A stretch of 64,000 bases of DNA from Paracentrotus lividus (GCA_940671915.1 CALNVZ010000218.1:602559-666558), one strand, 5' to 3'; counted from the stretch's first letter, positions 21,239 to 32,832 are shown. Notes: generated by a model not told the origin, from the letters alone. Translations and numbers: made by a program.

Positions 21239-22743
21239 AATGATTGAAGGTGGGTTATACGACGACACAAAGTTGTATACACTTTTCAAACCATTAAGAT
21301 TCGCGGACGCACTTAGAATAAATAATATTCACTATATTGTATTCGCTAACCCAAAATATCGACTACGTCGAATGCTAAAGCAACCGAAACAATTGCATGT
21401 TATTAAAGATTGATATTATTATTTTGAAAATTGATTAGAAAATTCAGCAACTACAATTTTAAGGTACTTTTAGTATATATTATAATAGGAAAAATTCGGC
21501 TTCTTCAGTTAATTGGATGTAGGTTTTTTATTCCTCTGACAGATATAAATGCACTGTATAACTGATGTCTTCAGCTTTTGTTCTACAAAGTAGGATTGCT
21601 CAAAGCTATTGCAAGAACTGTGCTAATTATGGCTGGTTGGGAAACGGATTAAAGTTTGGAATACATCTTGTTTTATTAATGGAAGGGTATACACCTGAGA
21701 TTATACCATTCAGAATGAGGATTATGCCCTAAAGGTGAAGGATTTTATGATTGCAATCTTAGCGTCAGAAGTACATGTAGTATGCCTCACAGGGAACTTT
21801 GCGACTCAACGATGGAAGATGATCAAATGATTTTAGATGCTGATATGTAAATGTTGGCTCAAGGGGGAGTCGTTTGTTTACTACGAAACATATTCCATTC
21901 TTTTAAAATCGATGTTTCTACATTATCCTTATTTTGGAAATGGTATATTAATATGTAATGGTAATGTATGTTTGAAAACCTTCTTAATAGAATACTGTCC
22001 ATGTACGTAAGCATAATTATGGTCACATACTGCAAACAAGGTTATGTAAAACAAAGACTTTAAATGTTTCCTTTCATTTATTTCAGCAAAATGTACTATG
22101 GCTAATGATCTCCATTCAGTTCCTAACAACAAACAAGGCAATAGTTTTACTGCGCAAATACTTTTTACTTTCAAAATGTAAACCTTTCTGGTGAAAAAAC
22201 ATGCGCAATACTAACTAAAGATCGATATTCATGCACTTTCCATGTATTTTTATTTGACCTCACTCCAAGCATGAGTTCAAAGCTTTTTATCATATTTTAG
22301 CCGGTTCAAATGTGATCATAAACCAATATAGTTGGTAGTAAGCAACCTTATCGTGGATATATCCACCCGAGAATCAATTAATAAAGCATTCTCACTGCAT
22401 CATTCATTTTATAGCCCTATCCCAAGTCATTTTGCGTCATACATTACGTGTGTTTAATGGTCCTTGAAAGTGTTATATCTCTGTGACATTAATATTCCGT
22501 TCATGATATAGCGGGTCCCTATACGGACATGAATTTATAACGATACCGCTTAGGCCGAGAAGATTCTTATAGATTTATAACTAAACGGTCTAGAGCTTAT
22601 GACGAAAGCGGTGCAATTTCGATAATCTAGAGGCACCTGGGTGACTCACAAACCTTATCGCCTCTTTACCAAATAATTCATCGGGCAGAAAAGAATTCTT
22701 TAAGAATGAAATGGATGAAAAGTTGTCAACTTGCCGTGCATCC
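21239..22743. other. Unique AT-rich sequence
   Basis: Read on both strands; no gene or element recognised. Confidence 0.5.
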
Positions 22744-22835
22744 TCTTTTTTTCTCATTCTTTTTTCTATATTTATTTATGATTTTTTTTTTTGTGTGTTT
22801 TTTTTTGTGTTTTTTGGTGTTTTTTTTTATTTCAA
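22744..22835. repeat. T-rich low-complexity tract with TTTTGTG units
   Basis: T-runs broken by GTG. The overlapping 60-70 codon ORFs on both strands are low complexity. Confidence 0.9.
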
Positions 22836-22934
22836 TATTATCGAAATCATATATTTTGGACAGGGAGGGGGGGGGCACAATAGTCTTGCACCCTTTATCA
22901 CAAATCACACATTAAACCCTTAAGTGAATTTATA

Positions 22935-22957
22935 TTTAAATAAATAAATAAATAAAT
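22935..22957. repeat. (AAAT)n microsatellite
   Basis: Short tetranucleotide repeat. Confidence 0.85.
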
Positions 22958-23305
22958 TATAATCTTCGCACCCTTATTTTTCAAAATTGATACTCCCTCA
23001 TAATGTCCAAATCCCGGATCAACCGCTCATTGATACTCTTACATTTAGGCCTATAAACATAATCGAAACTGATTGCGATGGTGAAAATTTAAAATAGCAA
23101 ATTATTAACAAAAGTTAAGCCTATCAGTTATTATTTGTTTCAACTCTTTAAACATTTGTACTCCTAAAAACAATATTTAAATATTGCTATGATATTCATA
23201 TCCTTTCACATTTGCGAGATAATCGTTTTTTTTTTTTAGAACAATGTGAATCTTCGGTCTATCACTACTGATTGCCTTTAACCGAGCCAAAATGACAATT
23301 ATTTC

Positions 23306-23647
23306 TCAATAAACAATCATGTTTACAAAATGTGCGCCCCGACACCCATTTAATATATTGCCCCAAATTGCTGCGGTATGTTCGCTAAAGTGCTCACATC
23401 TTCCATAATATGGCGGATTCCAAGACCCATAATCATCCTTCGCCACTGTATAAATAAAGCATTCCTCTGCACGCCAAGCACCGCTCACACACCGATCTTG
23501 CAGGGCCGCACAGCATAGCGGGTGCGGAACTTCGGGCTGTATGGTATGCGGTGTAGCATGAGCGGTACTCAATGAGGCGTAGGGGAGATGCTGCGAAGTC
23601 ATTTTGACATTAGACCACGTGGTATCATCGTACGCACCATTTAACAT
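23306..23647 (-). other. Open frame of 113 codons, unrecognised
   Basis: This is the longest frame in the window that is not low complexity. It lies in locally GC- and CpG-richer DNA (about 23330-23600). The product has several Cys, Trp and Tyr residues (AEECFIYTVAKDDYGSWNPP in its middle), no signal peptide and no family I recognise. There is no clear Kozak context or splice pair. It may be chance in GC-richer DNA, an exon, or a decayed repeat. Confidence 0.15.
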
Positions 23648-23807
23648 CTATCATGGTTCGGTGATAACTGTTGATATTAAAGATCTTTTACTCACATTGC
23701 TAACCTCCCTTTTTTCCTATAGATAAATATTACCCACGTCTTTTTATTTTCTGTACTAGGGGGCGCTGATAGACAATTTTGAGTTCACAGGAGGGGCAGA
23801 TGTGGGG

Positions 23808-23843
23808 GTCATTTGCCCGAAAGATAGCACCAATATTTATATA
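23808..23843. repeat. Orphan right end of the SL-foldback family
   Basis: The sequence TTTGCCCGAAAGATAGCACC followed by AATATTTATAT resembles the right ends of the two foldback elements at 23844 and 24737 (GCCCGAAAAAAACAGTCAAT and GCACGAAAGAAATCCAATAT). It directly abuts the left end of the first, which suggests a head-to-tail relic. Confidence 0.45.
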
Positions 23844-23985
23844 ATATTGGATGCACTTGAGTGAAATATGAGATATATTCCATTCATCAGTATGAATATT
23901 GCAAGAGTCGAAGACGAGTGCAATATTCATACTGATGAATGGAATATATCTCATATTGCACGAAAGAAATCCAATATTATTATTA
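23844..23985. repeat. Foldback element SL-1: perfect 39-bp inverted arms, 15-nt loop
   Basis: Arms 23865-23903 and 23919-23957 are exact reverse complements over 39 bp and are separated by AGAGTCGAAGACGAG (23904-23918). The outer zone also pairs loosely (ATAATATTGG against CCAATATTAT). Compared with SL-2, the loop (GAGTCGAAGACGA) and outer ends are shared, but the arm sequence differs at many positions. No ORF of interest. Confidence 0.9.
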
Positions 23986-24106
23986 TTATACATACAAACC
24001 ATTTTCCATGGCAACAGCAACGCTACCAGTTTAAACAAGAAAGAGGTTTACTCACCTGTATCAAATCTGCCTGATCCGAGAATCTCACAAAATTCAAATC
24101 ATCAAT

Positions 24107-24263
24107 CTATTATGACGTAAATTGTTACTCCGCGTATCTATTGTTAAAAGCTGTTGTGCTATTATGAAATAAATTGTTGCTCCGCGTATCCATTGTTATA
24201 AGCTGTTGCGCGCAGCATTTTACTGGCATCGCGGAGTGCAATATTGTAACAATAATGCACTCC
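24107..24263. repeat. Tandem 54-bp duplication plus hairpin, trailer of SL-1
   Basis: TTACTCCGCGTATCTATTGT (24124-24143) recurs at about 24177 as TTGCTCCGCGTATCCATTGT, each preceded by ATTATGA(C/A) and followed by (A/T)AAGCTGTTG. Immediately after lies a 31-bp hairpin with 15-bp arms and one mismatch at 24233-24263 (GGAGTGCAATATTGT against ACAATAATGCACTCC). A related block, GTGCGTATCCATTGT, occurs about 450 bp after SL-2. Confidence 0.7.
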
Positions 24264-24736
24264 TTTTCTCCATTGATACGGGTAATGTAGAATACACAGG
24301 ACCTACATTATGCTAACAATATTGAACGCCGACAAGCAAACGTCTGGAAGAGTATCAATACATGGTTTTAATGTATCGAAAAAGAGACCTAAACGTGTAA
24401 TAATATTGTTTAAACGAGCAAGTAAAAGTGTCAAAATTTGTGAAATGCACCAAATAAGTCGAATTTCTGAAGTGCTTTTCTCTCGAGAAGAACATTGTGC
24501 TGAATGTTATTATTACCCCCAAGTTAGGCAATCTTAAGCACTGAATCTTTCAAGTGATTTCTCTGCACTGAGTGCCAATTTTCTTTCACCTGGGTTGAGT
24601 GTGTCAAATGCAGATTAATGTCTTGATAAAGGACTTTGTCTTCGCAGAAAGTGCTAGGCTTATGTCGAAGCAGAAGTGTCTCATGTTTCGAAGTTTTTAA
24701 TATAATTTGTATTATTGCACATGCCTACAATTAAAT
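24264..24736. other. Unique sequence between the two foldback elements
   Basis: Includes a 75-codon chance ORF (24310-24537). No element was recognised. Confidence 0.45.
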
Positions 24737-24888
24737 AATATTGACTGCCCTTGAGGGCAATATGGCATATAGTGCCTGAACTAGCATAATATTGCCCCGA
24801 GTCGAAGACGAGGGCAATATGGTGCTAGTAAGGGCACTATATGCCATATTGCCCGAAAAAAACAGTCAATATTTTTATTATTATCCTT
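24737..24888. repeat. Foldback element SL-2: imperfect inverted arms, same loop as SL-1
   Basis: Left arm GGGCAATATGGCATATAGTG (from 24755) pairs with CACTATATGCCATATTGCCC (to 24854). Inner arms CTAGCATAATATTGCCC and GGGCAATATGGTGCTAG pair with a small bulge. The loop is CGAGTCGAAGACGA (24797-24810). The distance from TTGAG to the loop is 48 nt, the same as in SL-1. The outer ends AATAATATTGACTG and CAGTCAATATTTTTATTATT also pair. Confidence 0.85.
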
Positions 24889-25209
24889 CAACTACCTATC
24901 TCCAACATAGGACATTGAAAACACACAGTGTAGTCTACTTACCACATATCCTAGCTGGTCTGGTACAACTGCTACAGTACAGTCATGTATGTTTGAATCC
25001 AAAATGTTCCACTGTCTTCATCAATATTAAAATATCAAGGAATCAATTCCCCTCGAAACATCATGCCTCGGTATAATTTGCAGAATGTGTCATTCAACGA
25101 GTCATAAAAGTTTGCTTTCTCAGGATATAACGTTACCAAAAACCGAAAAACTGATTTAAACTGGGCATTTGTCGTGGGATTTTTTTTTCTTTTCTTTATT
25201 TCTTCAGCA

Positions 25210-25345
25210 TTCTGAGTTGAACCATTGTGACGCAATAATGCTTCTGTGCGTATCCATTGTCTTACCAGTACTACTCTTTGTAAACGCGCATCATTAAAAT
25301 TACGCGTAGGACCCCCGACCAGCCGGTCAACATTGTAAAAAGGCA
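25210..25345. repeat. Trailer-like block of SL-2, CpG-containing
   Basis: GTGACGCAATAATGCTTCTG followed by TGCGTATCCATTGT (to about 25261) matches the trailer after SL-1. It is followed by CpG-containing sequence AAACGCGCATC and ATTACGCGTAGG. This hints that both foldbacks head a longer, poorly conserved repeat unit of several hundred bases. Confidence 0.45.
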
Positions 25346-26797
25346 GCCTTACGTCAATGCGTGTTTTTTCAATGGGATTTTTTTATTCCGGTCAATATGG
25401 CCAATATACCCCATGATCGCTTCATATATCGATATCATATCAAAACTGCGGTCGGTATGAATTTGCAATAGCCCGGTTCAGATGTCTTATAAGGGTAATA
25501 ATTCACATTGTTATTGTGAGATTTAATAATTAAGTAAATTCTTGATTATAACCTGTCGTCCAACCAAGTGTGTTGTAATAATACGTGCTTTTTCATCTTG
25601 CATTATAATGTGAACCAAATTGAGCTAATATTGCATGTAATACAAAGATATCCATAATTAACTAATAAACATAAGTAATAGATAAATAAACTAATAATAG
25701 TTATTAAAGTCACGCTTTACTCCTTTTAATGAACTTGAACAAAATATAATCTTTAAAAATCCACTTTTTCAAATAAATTTAACTATCCGAGAATGAATTA
25801 ATTTTTCTCAAATGATCAGCATTTCTGTGGCGCCATATTTTAGATTAAAAAAAAAAACACGCACTCAAAAGCGGAGTAGTCCTATTTTATAATTACAGCG
25901 TGTGTTATGTGGTATGAAGCACTGAGATGGGATTTGGGTATTGCGAACCTCTACCGGTGTATGCAGGCCCTTTGCAGGGCAAAGTCAGTGATGATTAGCA
26001 AGAACTCGTATAGCGGCAGCCCTCTGTGATCCGAGTGTTTATTTACTTAATTTGGGTCACATGAACTTCCATCGTGGGGGTAGCCTGTACATGAAAATAA
26101 ATTCTTTCATCTCTCATCCTATGCAATTATTATTTCACGTTCGGCAATGGAATCCCAATGTAAATATTGCTATATTGAATTTAATATTTAAAGACCTTTC
26201 TTCTGTGGGCTTCTATATTGATATGGAAAAGAAACCATAAAAGACCAATTCAAATTAAACGACAAAATAATGTAGTCGACTTTTTTTATTTTTTTATTGA
26301 AGAGTATAAATGTAATTCTAAAAATGTTTATATATTTTCAAGAATTTGTTCATATAATTTACTGTGTTTGTATGAAGATATAGGGGATGAAGCATATCAA
26401 ATTTCCTACCAATTTAAAGGAAAAGGGGAAAAGGACAACATTCCATGACTTCAATAAGTATAATTCTCTATAAAGACACTGCAAAAGTCAATAATAATGT
26501 AAATTTGCGAAAGATTTGCTCTTTTTATAAGTTATTCTTCATACCAATATAACTTGTTTGTCGGAAACTGAAAGAGCAGTGTTGTTTACTTAAATCTACA
26601 ATCTGAGACAACTGCTATCCTATCTCAATTTTGTTAGCGTCTGCTCAGATTTAGTTTGACAGTGCAAGATATCATGGGCTTAGCTGTATGCTGGCAAGAT
26701 CCGGTACACGAATCGTGCTTAAAGAGAGTCTACTGTAGTTGTAGAGATGAACAAAATTATTGTGAGCTTTGCTATCATTTTCATGTTATTTTTGCCA
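25346..26797. other. Unique AT-rich sequence
   Basis: No gene, MITE or array recognised. Confidence 0.5.
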
Positions 26798-27103
26798 GAA
26801 TATCATAGTAAAAAGGTCCACTGTGAAGGATATCTCTTCAAATGCCCAAATAGTGATAAAACGATACCCCAAAACAGCTGAAATGTTTGGCCGAACATTT
26901 TGTGTAGTCTCATACATGCATTTCTGTGCGTAGTGCATGTAACTTTAAGCAGAATTAGGTTAATTTCTTATCATTTTGCTGATTCCAAAACCTCTCAGCA
27001 CATGAAAATTATTAAGGGGATTGCTAACAAACTTTCCAAAGCACTTTTAATCAGTGTTTTCCATATTTCATTCTCAGCACCAGGTCAATATTTTCACTTT
27101 AAC
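26798..27103 (+). repeat. Dispersed repeat family C, copy 2
   Basis: Matches 9966-10234 block by block in the same orientation (GAATATCATAG, CCACTGTGAAGGAT, GCATTTCTGTGCG, TAAGCAGAATTAGGTTAATT, TCAGTGTTTTCC, TTTCACTTTAA). This copy is about 35 bp longer because of indels. Confidence 0.7.
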
Positions 27104-27797
27104 ATAATATCTACACTGTCATTATTGATTTCCATATTTATATATCTAGCTTGAGAATTGTATGTTTCTGAGGTGATTGTTAACATGATAATGCCAAGCG
27201 ATATGTTTTACATTGCAATCCGTTGAATCCCTTTCTTGGAAAATATCGCCGGGAGGTATAACAAAATCAAATTGCTTTCATACACTAAAGTGCAGATCAG
27301 AAGTTAAGTGAAACCTGTATATTTTAAGTGTTCTGTTTATTTGTCGGGTTGTGTTACATTTCCCAAAAAGTGAAACAAAATTAGTTTTTTATTGAGTGAG
27401 GATTTGTTCTGGCAAGGTCATTCTGAATATATAATAATGAAAAATAACATGTTTCCCTGGAAACATTTACCAGTAGCTTAAAAAAAAACGTTGAAAATAA
27501 CAAATCAGATCAAAATTCAAGGAGAAAGAAAGCGAAAATTCATGTTCATGCTCAATGAGGTTTTGTTTTTCTCTTTTATTATGAACTGTCTTCATACTGA
27601 AACACCATCATCCAATGGATGCCCTTGACTATGGTCAATGACATTCATTTTCCTGAATATTCTCATTCTCTTTGACCTTAGCCTGGGAGACGTGTCGCAT
27701 AATAATGAAGCAGGATGTCACACATGCACGAATAAACTAACGTACAAGAAAAGAACGGTATTGTTCATCCAATTTGCGGTTCTCATACTTTAGGAAA
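27104..27797. other. Unique AT-rich sequence
   Basis: Nothing recognised. Confidence 0.5.
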
Positions 27798-28034
27798 GCA
27801 CGCTGATTGTTTTTAATCTATTGGTTTCCGTTAAATATACGGTTCCTGACCGTTTCATCCGTTGCATTGACGTTCATCGTCAAGTGTTGTCCGTCAAAAT
27901 GAAAAAAAATAAAATAATAATGGTACATGATCTAAGTTTTCTGGTTGCCTTAGCGGACAAAACCAGACGATGAACGAACATGAACCGTATATTTAACGGA
28001 TATTTACCCATGTAAAACAATCGCTATGCGTTCC
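27798..28034. mobile_element. Foldback element, about 237 bp
   Basis: Both arms contain, in mirror order, GATTGTTTT, CCGTTAAATATACGGTTC (27830-27847, with the complement at 27982-27999), CGTTCATCGTC and TTGTCCG. Arms extend about 95 bp each with mismatches, and the centre is an A-rich spacer. The inner motif CGTTCATCGTC...TTTTGTCCG also occurs in the element at 32833, so the two may be related. Confidence 0.7.
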
Positions 28035-29994
28035 TTAGGTGTGAGGACGCATAACTTAACTATGAACAATAGACCCATTATTTTCTCTTTTTTGTATGTT
28101 ACTACGGTATAATAAAGACATCAAAGTCAATGACACTGTTATATTCACCGCAAGATGGGGAAAAGGTATATCATCAGAGTTAATAGGACGTAAGTCTTTG
28201 TCTTATTTAAATATTTAAATGAATCAATGCCCTTTTGCCTCTCAACCCTATCACATTAACAGACCCCCTCCAAAGGCACCGACTAGCTTAGATTAAACTA
28301 TAATTAGCAAGAGACTTAATTAGGTATTGGATTATGACTTGATAGAAAGTTGATTGCTACCAGTTCGTACCTGAGACTCTCTGGAGCCTTGCCATATAGA
28401 TTCAGCGTTATGATGACGTCATAGAAAATGTCAGAAAGGTTAGGCCTAAGTGACAAAATGAATTTTGAATAAACATCAAAAGTCACAGCGGTAGACAAAA
28501 ATATGAAATAAAGACAATAAACTACATATTTTATTCATTTTATTGACATTTATGATTTTGTAACCATGAAAGCATGTCTACCACACTATTATTGTATGTA
28601 AAAGAAGATTACTCGTCGATATAATCGTTCGGTACTTTTCCAGTATCGTCAATCATCTCTTTGCTTATTCAAATTGAAAACACTAACAAAAATCGACATT
28701 TTATGAATCGATTTCGCAGGATAATCATAAAGCATGAACTTAATGCGATTATTAAAACATAACGTCTTTCTCTCTGTGAAACAGATAAAGAATAAAATAC
28801 CCATTAATTATGTAAAATGTAATGTAAAATTGTATAAATTATGCTTCAATGACTGAACATCAATGAACTTTTATCCAGACACTGTTATCATGGGGAGAAG
28901 GTATTATGTTGTCTGAGTTACCTTGATATTCCATCTGTTATAACATTAGCAGAACATAGTCTGTAATACGCATTTAAACAGCTGTGTTCTTATCACGATA
29001 AGACTATTATCCAGCCTCGCTTCATGTGAGATGTGATGTTATGATGGACGGTCACGTGATGAGAATCCAGCCAATCACAGCACATATTTTTACTATTTAC
29101 TGTGATATATTGATACTGTCTACTCGGGGTCAGTTCCCCCTTTAAGCTATGGCACAACTGGTCAGGATTGTTTTTTGCAGATCCTGCCACCTCAAACACT
29201 GTCAAACTATCCCTTGTGTTTTGACATTGCTGTAAGAGAGAACCTTCCTCACAATTGTGTTTCTGGACTAAATCCTTGTCAGATTTTACCCCCTTTTCGC
29301 TTTCAGCATTGTGTACTAAGTTAGCAACGATGTTTAATATTTGTTTGTTGTTTGTTTTACCGTCTTTTTAATTTCTAACTAAATCCATTAGAATGAAGAT
29401 TCAATTTATTTATAATTTTTGATCAACAATAATACTGAAAATGAATAATGAGCCTAAAAGGGGCAGCTTCCCCCCAACTTTTACGATTATACCCCTCCCT
29501 CCTCTACCTGAGAGAATTTTCGGCCAGTCGGATTCTGACCCATCTCTTCCTTCCTGCCCACCCCCAAAAGCTACTAAAACTTGAAAATCGGCGGCTTCCA
29601 CCCTCCTCATGAAATCTTATATCCTCGCATTTCTGAGATACATATAATGCAAACTCCATCAGAAATTGGATTATAATGTGCGAATCTCATCATATCGGTC
29701 TGGAATATGGAGGGATTTTGATGCATCGAAATCATTAATTATTTGACATGTTTATCAACCAACAGAGTGTATGTCACTACAGACGATACATTCGTCGAAT
29801 TAGGCGCGAAACAATATGTACACCGAGACAAAATTTTGTATTCAAATCATATTCGGCTTTTTAGCTGTTGAAGAAATGTCCGTGTCAGCCGTGAGGTAAA
29901 CAAGAAATGCCTTGTCATGCATGTAGACACATCTTCATAAGTGTCTGCGAGACAAGATTCTTGGTTGTTTTTGCTACTTTGTGTATAACATTGC
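28035..29994. other. Unique AT-rich sequence
   Basis: Contains a CRE-like TGACGTCA (28414-28421) within a short antisense ORF and a TAGGCCTA (28441-28448). No gene or element recognised. Confidence 0.45.
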
Positions 29995-30001
29995 ATATAA
30001 T

Positions 30002-30626
30002 TAGGGTTGGGCGAATCTCAACTTTTTTTTTTCAAACAAGTTGTTTCTATAGTAAAATTCGACGTAGAAACTGAAAATGACAATTATTTTTGCATACGAT
30101 GACGTCTTACGTCGCTAAAGTGCAAAAAACAAAATGGCCGCCAAAATAGCGTATTATGCCCAATTAACATACTTTTTATACGTATAAACCACTTGTATTG
30201 CGTTTTTATTGTTCTTTGGGTGTCAGGGAACCCAACATGATTAATCCAACATGATTAATCCTACCTAAGTTGACTGTTAGTGTAGTTTGGTAGTTAGTTT
30301 CAGTCAATATCGAGCAAAAATCACCTCATATCAAAATCACTAATTAACAACATAACCATACTAGGTACATTTGGTCATGATAAAATTGTCAGATTTGAGC
30401 TTTTAAACCATCAAAATCCATAAAGAAACAAAATAAAACCGGTTATACATATAAAGTGTGTGATGAATGGGCAAAATAAACTATTTTGGTTTTTTGCATT
30501 TAGGCGACGTCAGACGTCATCGTACACAAAAATCATTGTCATTTTTGGATTCTACATCAAATTTGACTATAGAAATAACTTGTTTGAAATAACTTTTCAG
30601 AAAAAGTCATTATTTGCCCAACCCTA
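30002..30626. mobile_element. Large foldback MITE, 625 bp, 7-bp target duplication
   Basis: Ends TAGGGTTGGGCGAAT and ATTTGCCCAACCCTA. Long arms of roughly 130-170 bp pair with mismatches and share, in mirror order, CAAACAAGTT/AACTTGTTTG, CTATAG, AATGACAAT/ATTGTCATT, GATGACGTC/GACGTCATC and GCAAAAAAC/GTTTTTTGC. Flanks carry ATATAAT on both sides (29995-30001 and 30627-30633), a candidate 7-bp target duplication, although the AT-only sequence weakens it. There is no transposase ORF. Confidence 0.8.
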
Positions 30627-30633
30627 ATATAAT

Positions 30634-31113
30634 ATCATAGTTGAATGTCCTGCCAATTTATTAATATCTCTCCCTATCTTTCTTTATCGTCACATTCTTC
30701 TCTTGTCTTCAGTCTCGAAGGTTGTTTTCATCATTCATTTCATCAGGTTTATTCAATCTTTCAGTGCCTCTCTCTGTCTCTATCTCGTTGTCTACTTTCA
30801 TTATTATATCATTTCGTATCTCTCTCAAAATTCTGTATTGTGTCATACATCTCTCGATTGTATATCGACATGTCGAAGTACAACGTGGACATGACATGGA
30901 TCTTTGATACAGTTTTCGTGCTCTCCAACTTAGTATTAGTAGGGATGGCCAACAAGAGCAAAAAGCCACTAGAACGGTTTCCACTTCACTGTATGGGATG
31001 TAGTCACCCATGCATTTACAATGCAAACAATAACCCATGCAATCCCTACTCAATAATACAAGGCAGAGAAACAGCAAAATTTTCAATAAAAAACAGCTTT
31101 CGAAATTGTCGTT
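30634..31113. other. Non-coding; overlapping chance ORFs on both strands
   Basis: Frames of 174 codons (+, 30645-31169) and 158 codons (-, 30709-31185) overlap almost completely. Both have Ser/Leu-rich low-complexity stretches from CT-rich DNA and no recognisable domain, so neither is annotated as a gene. Confidence 0.6.
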
Positions 31114-31393
31114 TGGCCAGTGGTAAATATCAATCATTTTTATTCCTAATTGGTCAGTTTCTTCCTTAGAAAATACCTCATACAAAGATCAATTCTCTGT
31201 GTGGAAAATTGATATAAAATAAATTACAGCGTGTTCAAAGTGATGCTTCGTGTGTGATGTGTGTTATGAATGAAATTTCCTCATGATTGGAATAGATTCA
31301 GATAAGGAAGAGAGAATATTTATAAAATTTCACTATTTTTGAACAAAAAATGTATTGGGGTGAAAAACAAAGAACACTGTTTACCACTGGCCA
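31114..31393. repeat. Inverted repeat pair bounding 280 bp
   Basis: TGGCCAGTGGTAAA (31114-31127) and its exact complement TTTACCACTGGCCA (31380-31393). The interior does not pair further. It is either a small element with 14-bp terminal repeats or chance. Confidence 0.4.
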
Positions 31394-31437
31394 TTTAAGT
31401 TTTAAATTACTCTACCCTGTCTAACACTCAGCTCTGA

Positions 31438-31521
31438 GCCACACCACCATGAATATAGCCCATTGTCTAGGGTGTTTCTATTGAAACATGCCCTATGGAG
31501 TATTTTTCCACGGTGGTCATA
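31438..31521. repeat. Quasi-palindrome, about 84 bp
   Basis: The centre is AGGGTGTTTC-TATT-GAAACATGCCCT (stem with one offset). Outer CCACCATG pairs with a CACGGTGG-like sequence. It is a short hairpin-type repeat of unknown family. Confidence 0.45.
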
Positions 31522-31911
31522 TTGGATCACATACGGTAACATACATGTCAAACCATCAGTTTTGTACTGTCATAAACTGTATCTGTGTATAATCTACTCA
31601 ATTGTGTTACTATAATCTCATTTCATGTTGATACACACATAGAAAATGTTTGGTATGATTTGGTTTAATAAATCAAAGACAAAAGAACCATAAACTTGAG
31701 CTTTATTGCATTTTCTGGCTTTGTCTGAAATTTGTAAAAGTGTAGCAGCTCATTGGTAATCTGAGACACTCTTTGGGTCATATCTTTGAAACGGAACATC
31801 CAATTGTGATAATTCAAGTACCAAAATGTTTCTTTTAAAATGCTCTATCAAATAAACCTAGCAAAACAACTTAAAAATAACTTAAAATTTAGTGGACATC
31901 CTAGTATTAGG

Positions 31912-32644
31912 GTGCTTTCGCTGGACTACGGAGGAGATAATCTAGAACGTTAGCATTATAAAGGCTTTATTTTCAAAATAGCTCAAACCCAAACTCCTGC
32001 ATACTGTTAGTACAGGAAAAGGAGAGTGTAAAACTGGTATTTGCTAGAAACGGCTGGCAAGCGTTTAAATTACAAGTTTTCGTGTGCACAAACGAGGGTT
32101 TCCCCTAGCTACAAGAGATAGCTCCCCGTTGTCAAAATCTACAACGCTATTTTGGGGAAATGTACGTTCTCCCAAAACGTAGAACGTATAGGTTCTCAGC
32201 GGAGAGTCAGTTATAAGCCAATAAGCGAGCGCTTTGATAGGAATGTATACAGGCATTTCCCCCTTTGCTAAAACATAAAAGAAGCATACTTTGAGTTTGA
32301 ACTAATGGCCTAATGGCAGGGCGGTAGGTTATTTCTTTTCATATCAGCAATGTTTTAGGTCAGCTGTTATACGCATAGACGCATTTGACACAATAAAACT
32401 TTGGTATGAAAAAAAAAAGAACTAGGTATCTCCAGTAAAGTAGCCTTTTGATTGAATTCGTATTGCAACAATAGACGTTACAATATCTCACAAGCCAAAG
32501 GGAACATGTGCGGTTACCATTGGAAACTTTTATTCAAAGTTATTGAAGAAGATAGAAAACGAGGATTTGCAGGCATTTTGAAAATAGTGCCCTCTTTTAT
32601 GCTAACGTTCTAGATAAGCTCCCCGTAGTCCAGCGAAAGCTCAC
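31912..32644. mobile_element. Foldback element, about 733 bp, with about 50-bp terminal repeats
   Basis: The left end (GCTTTCGCTGGACTACGG, then CTAGAACGTTAGCAT, from 31914) pairs with the right end (ATGCTAACGTTCTAG, then CCGTAGTCCAGCGAAAGC, to 32640). Homology runs about 50 bp per arm with small indels. No transposase-like frame lies inside; the 63-codon antisense frame at 32065-32256 is not recognisable. No clear target duplication. Confidence 0.75.
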
Positions 32645-32832
32645 ATACAGGTATATAACCTAGTAACCTACATAATATACTGCAGCTGGAAAACCCTGGC
32701 TTTCTCGTTAATGCTGCAGTCCCACTTATCCGAATTAGAAATCGTGCAAAAACAAACAAACAAACAGGCAACAACAATAACAACAAATAACGGATGGTAT
32801 CTTTATTTATCATTTTAGTTTCTACCATCTGA

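Noticed and set aside
30645..31185. Long overlapping ORFs, 174 codons (+) and 158 codons (-)
   Set aside because: They overlap antisense over almost all their length, are partly CT-driven low complexity and show no domain or splice evidence.
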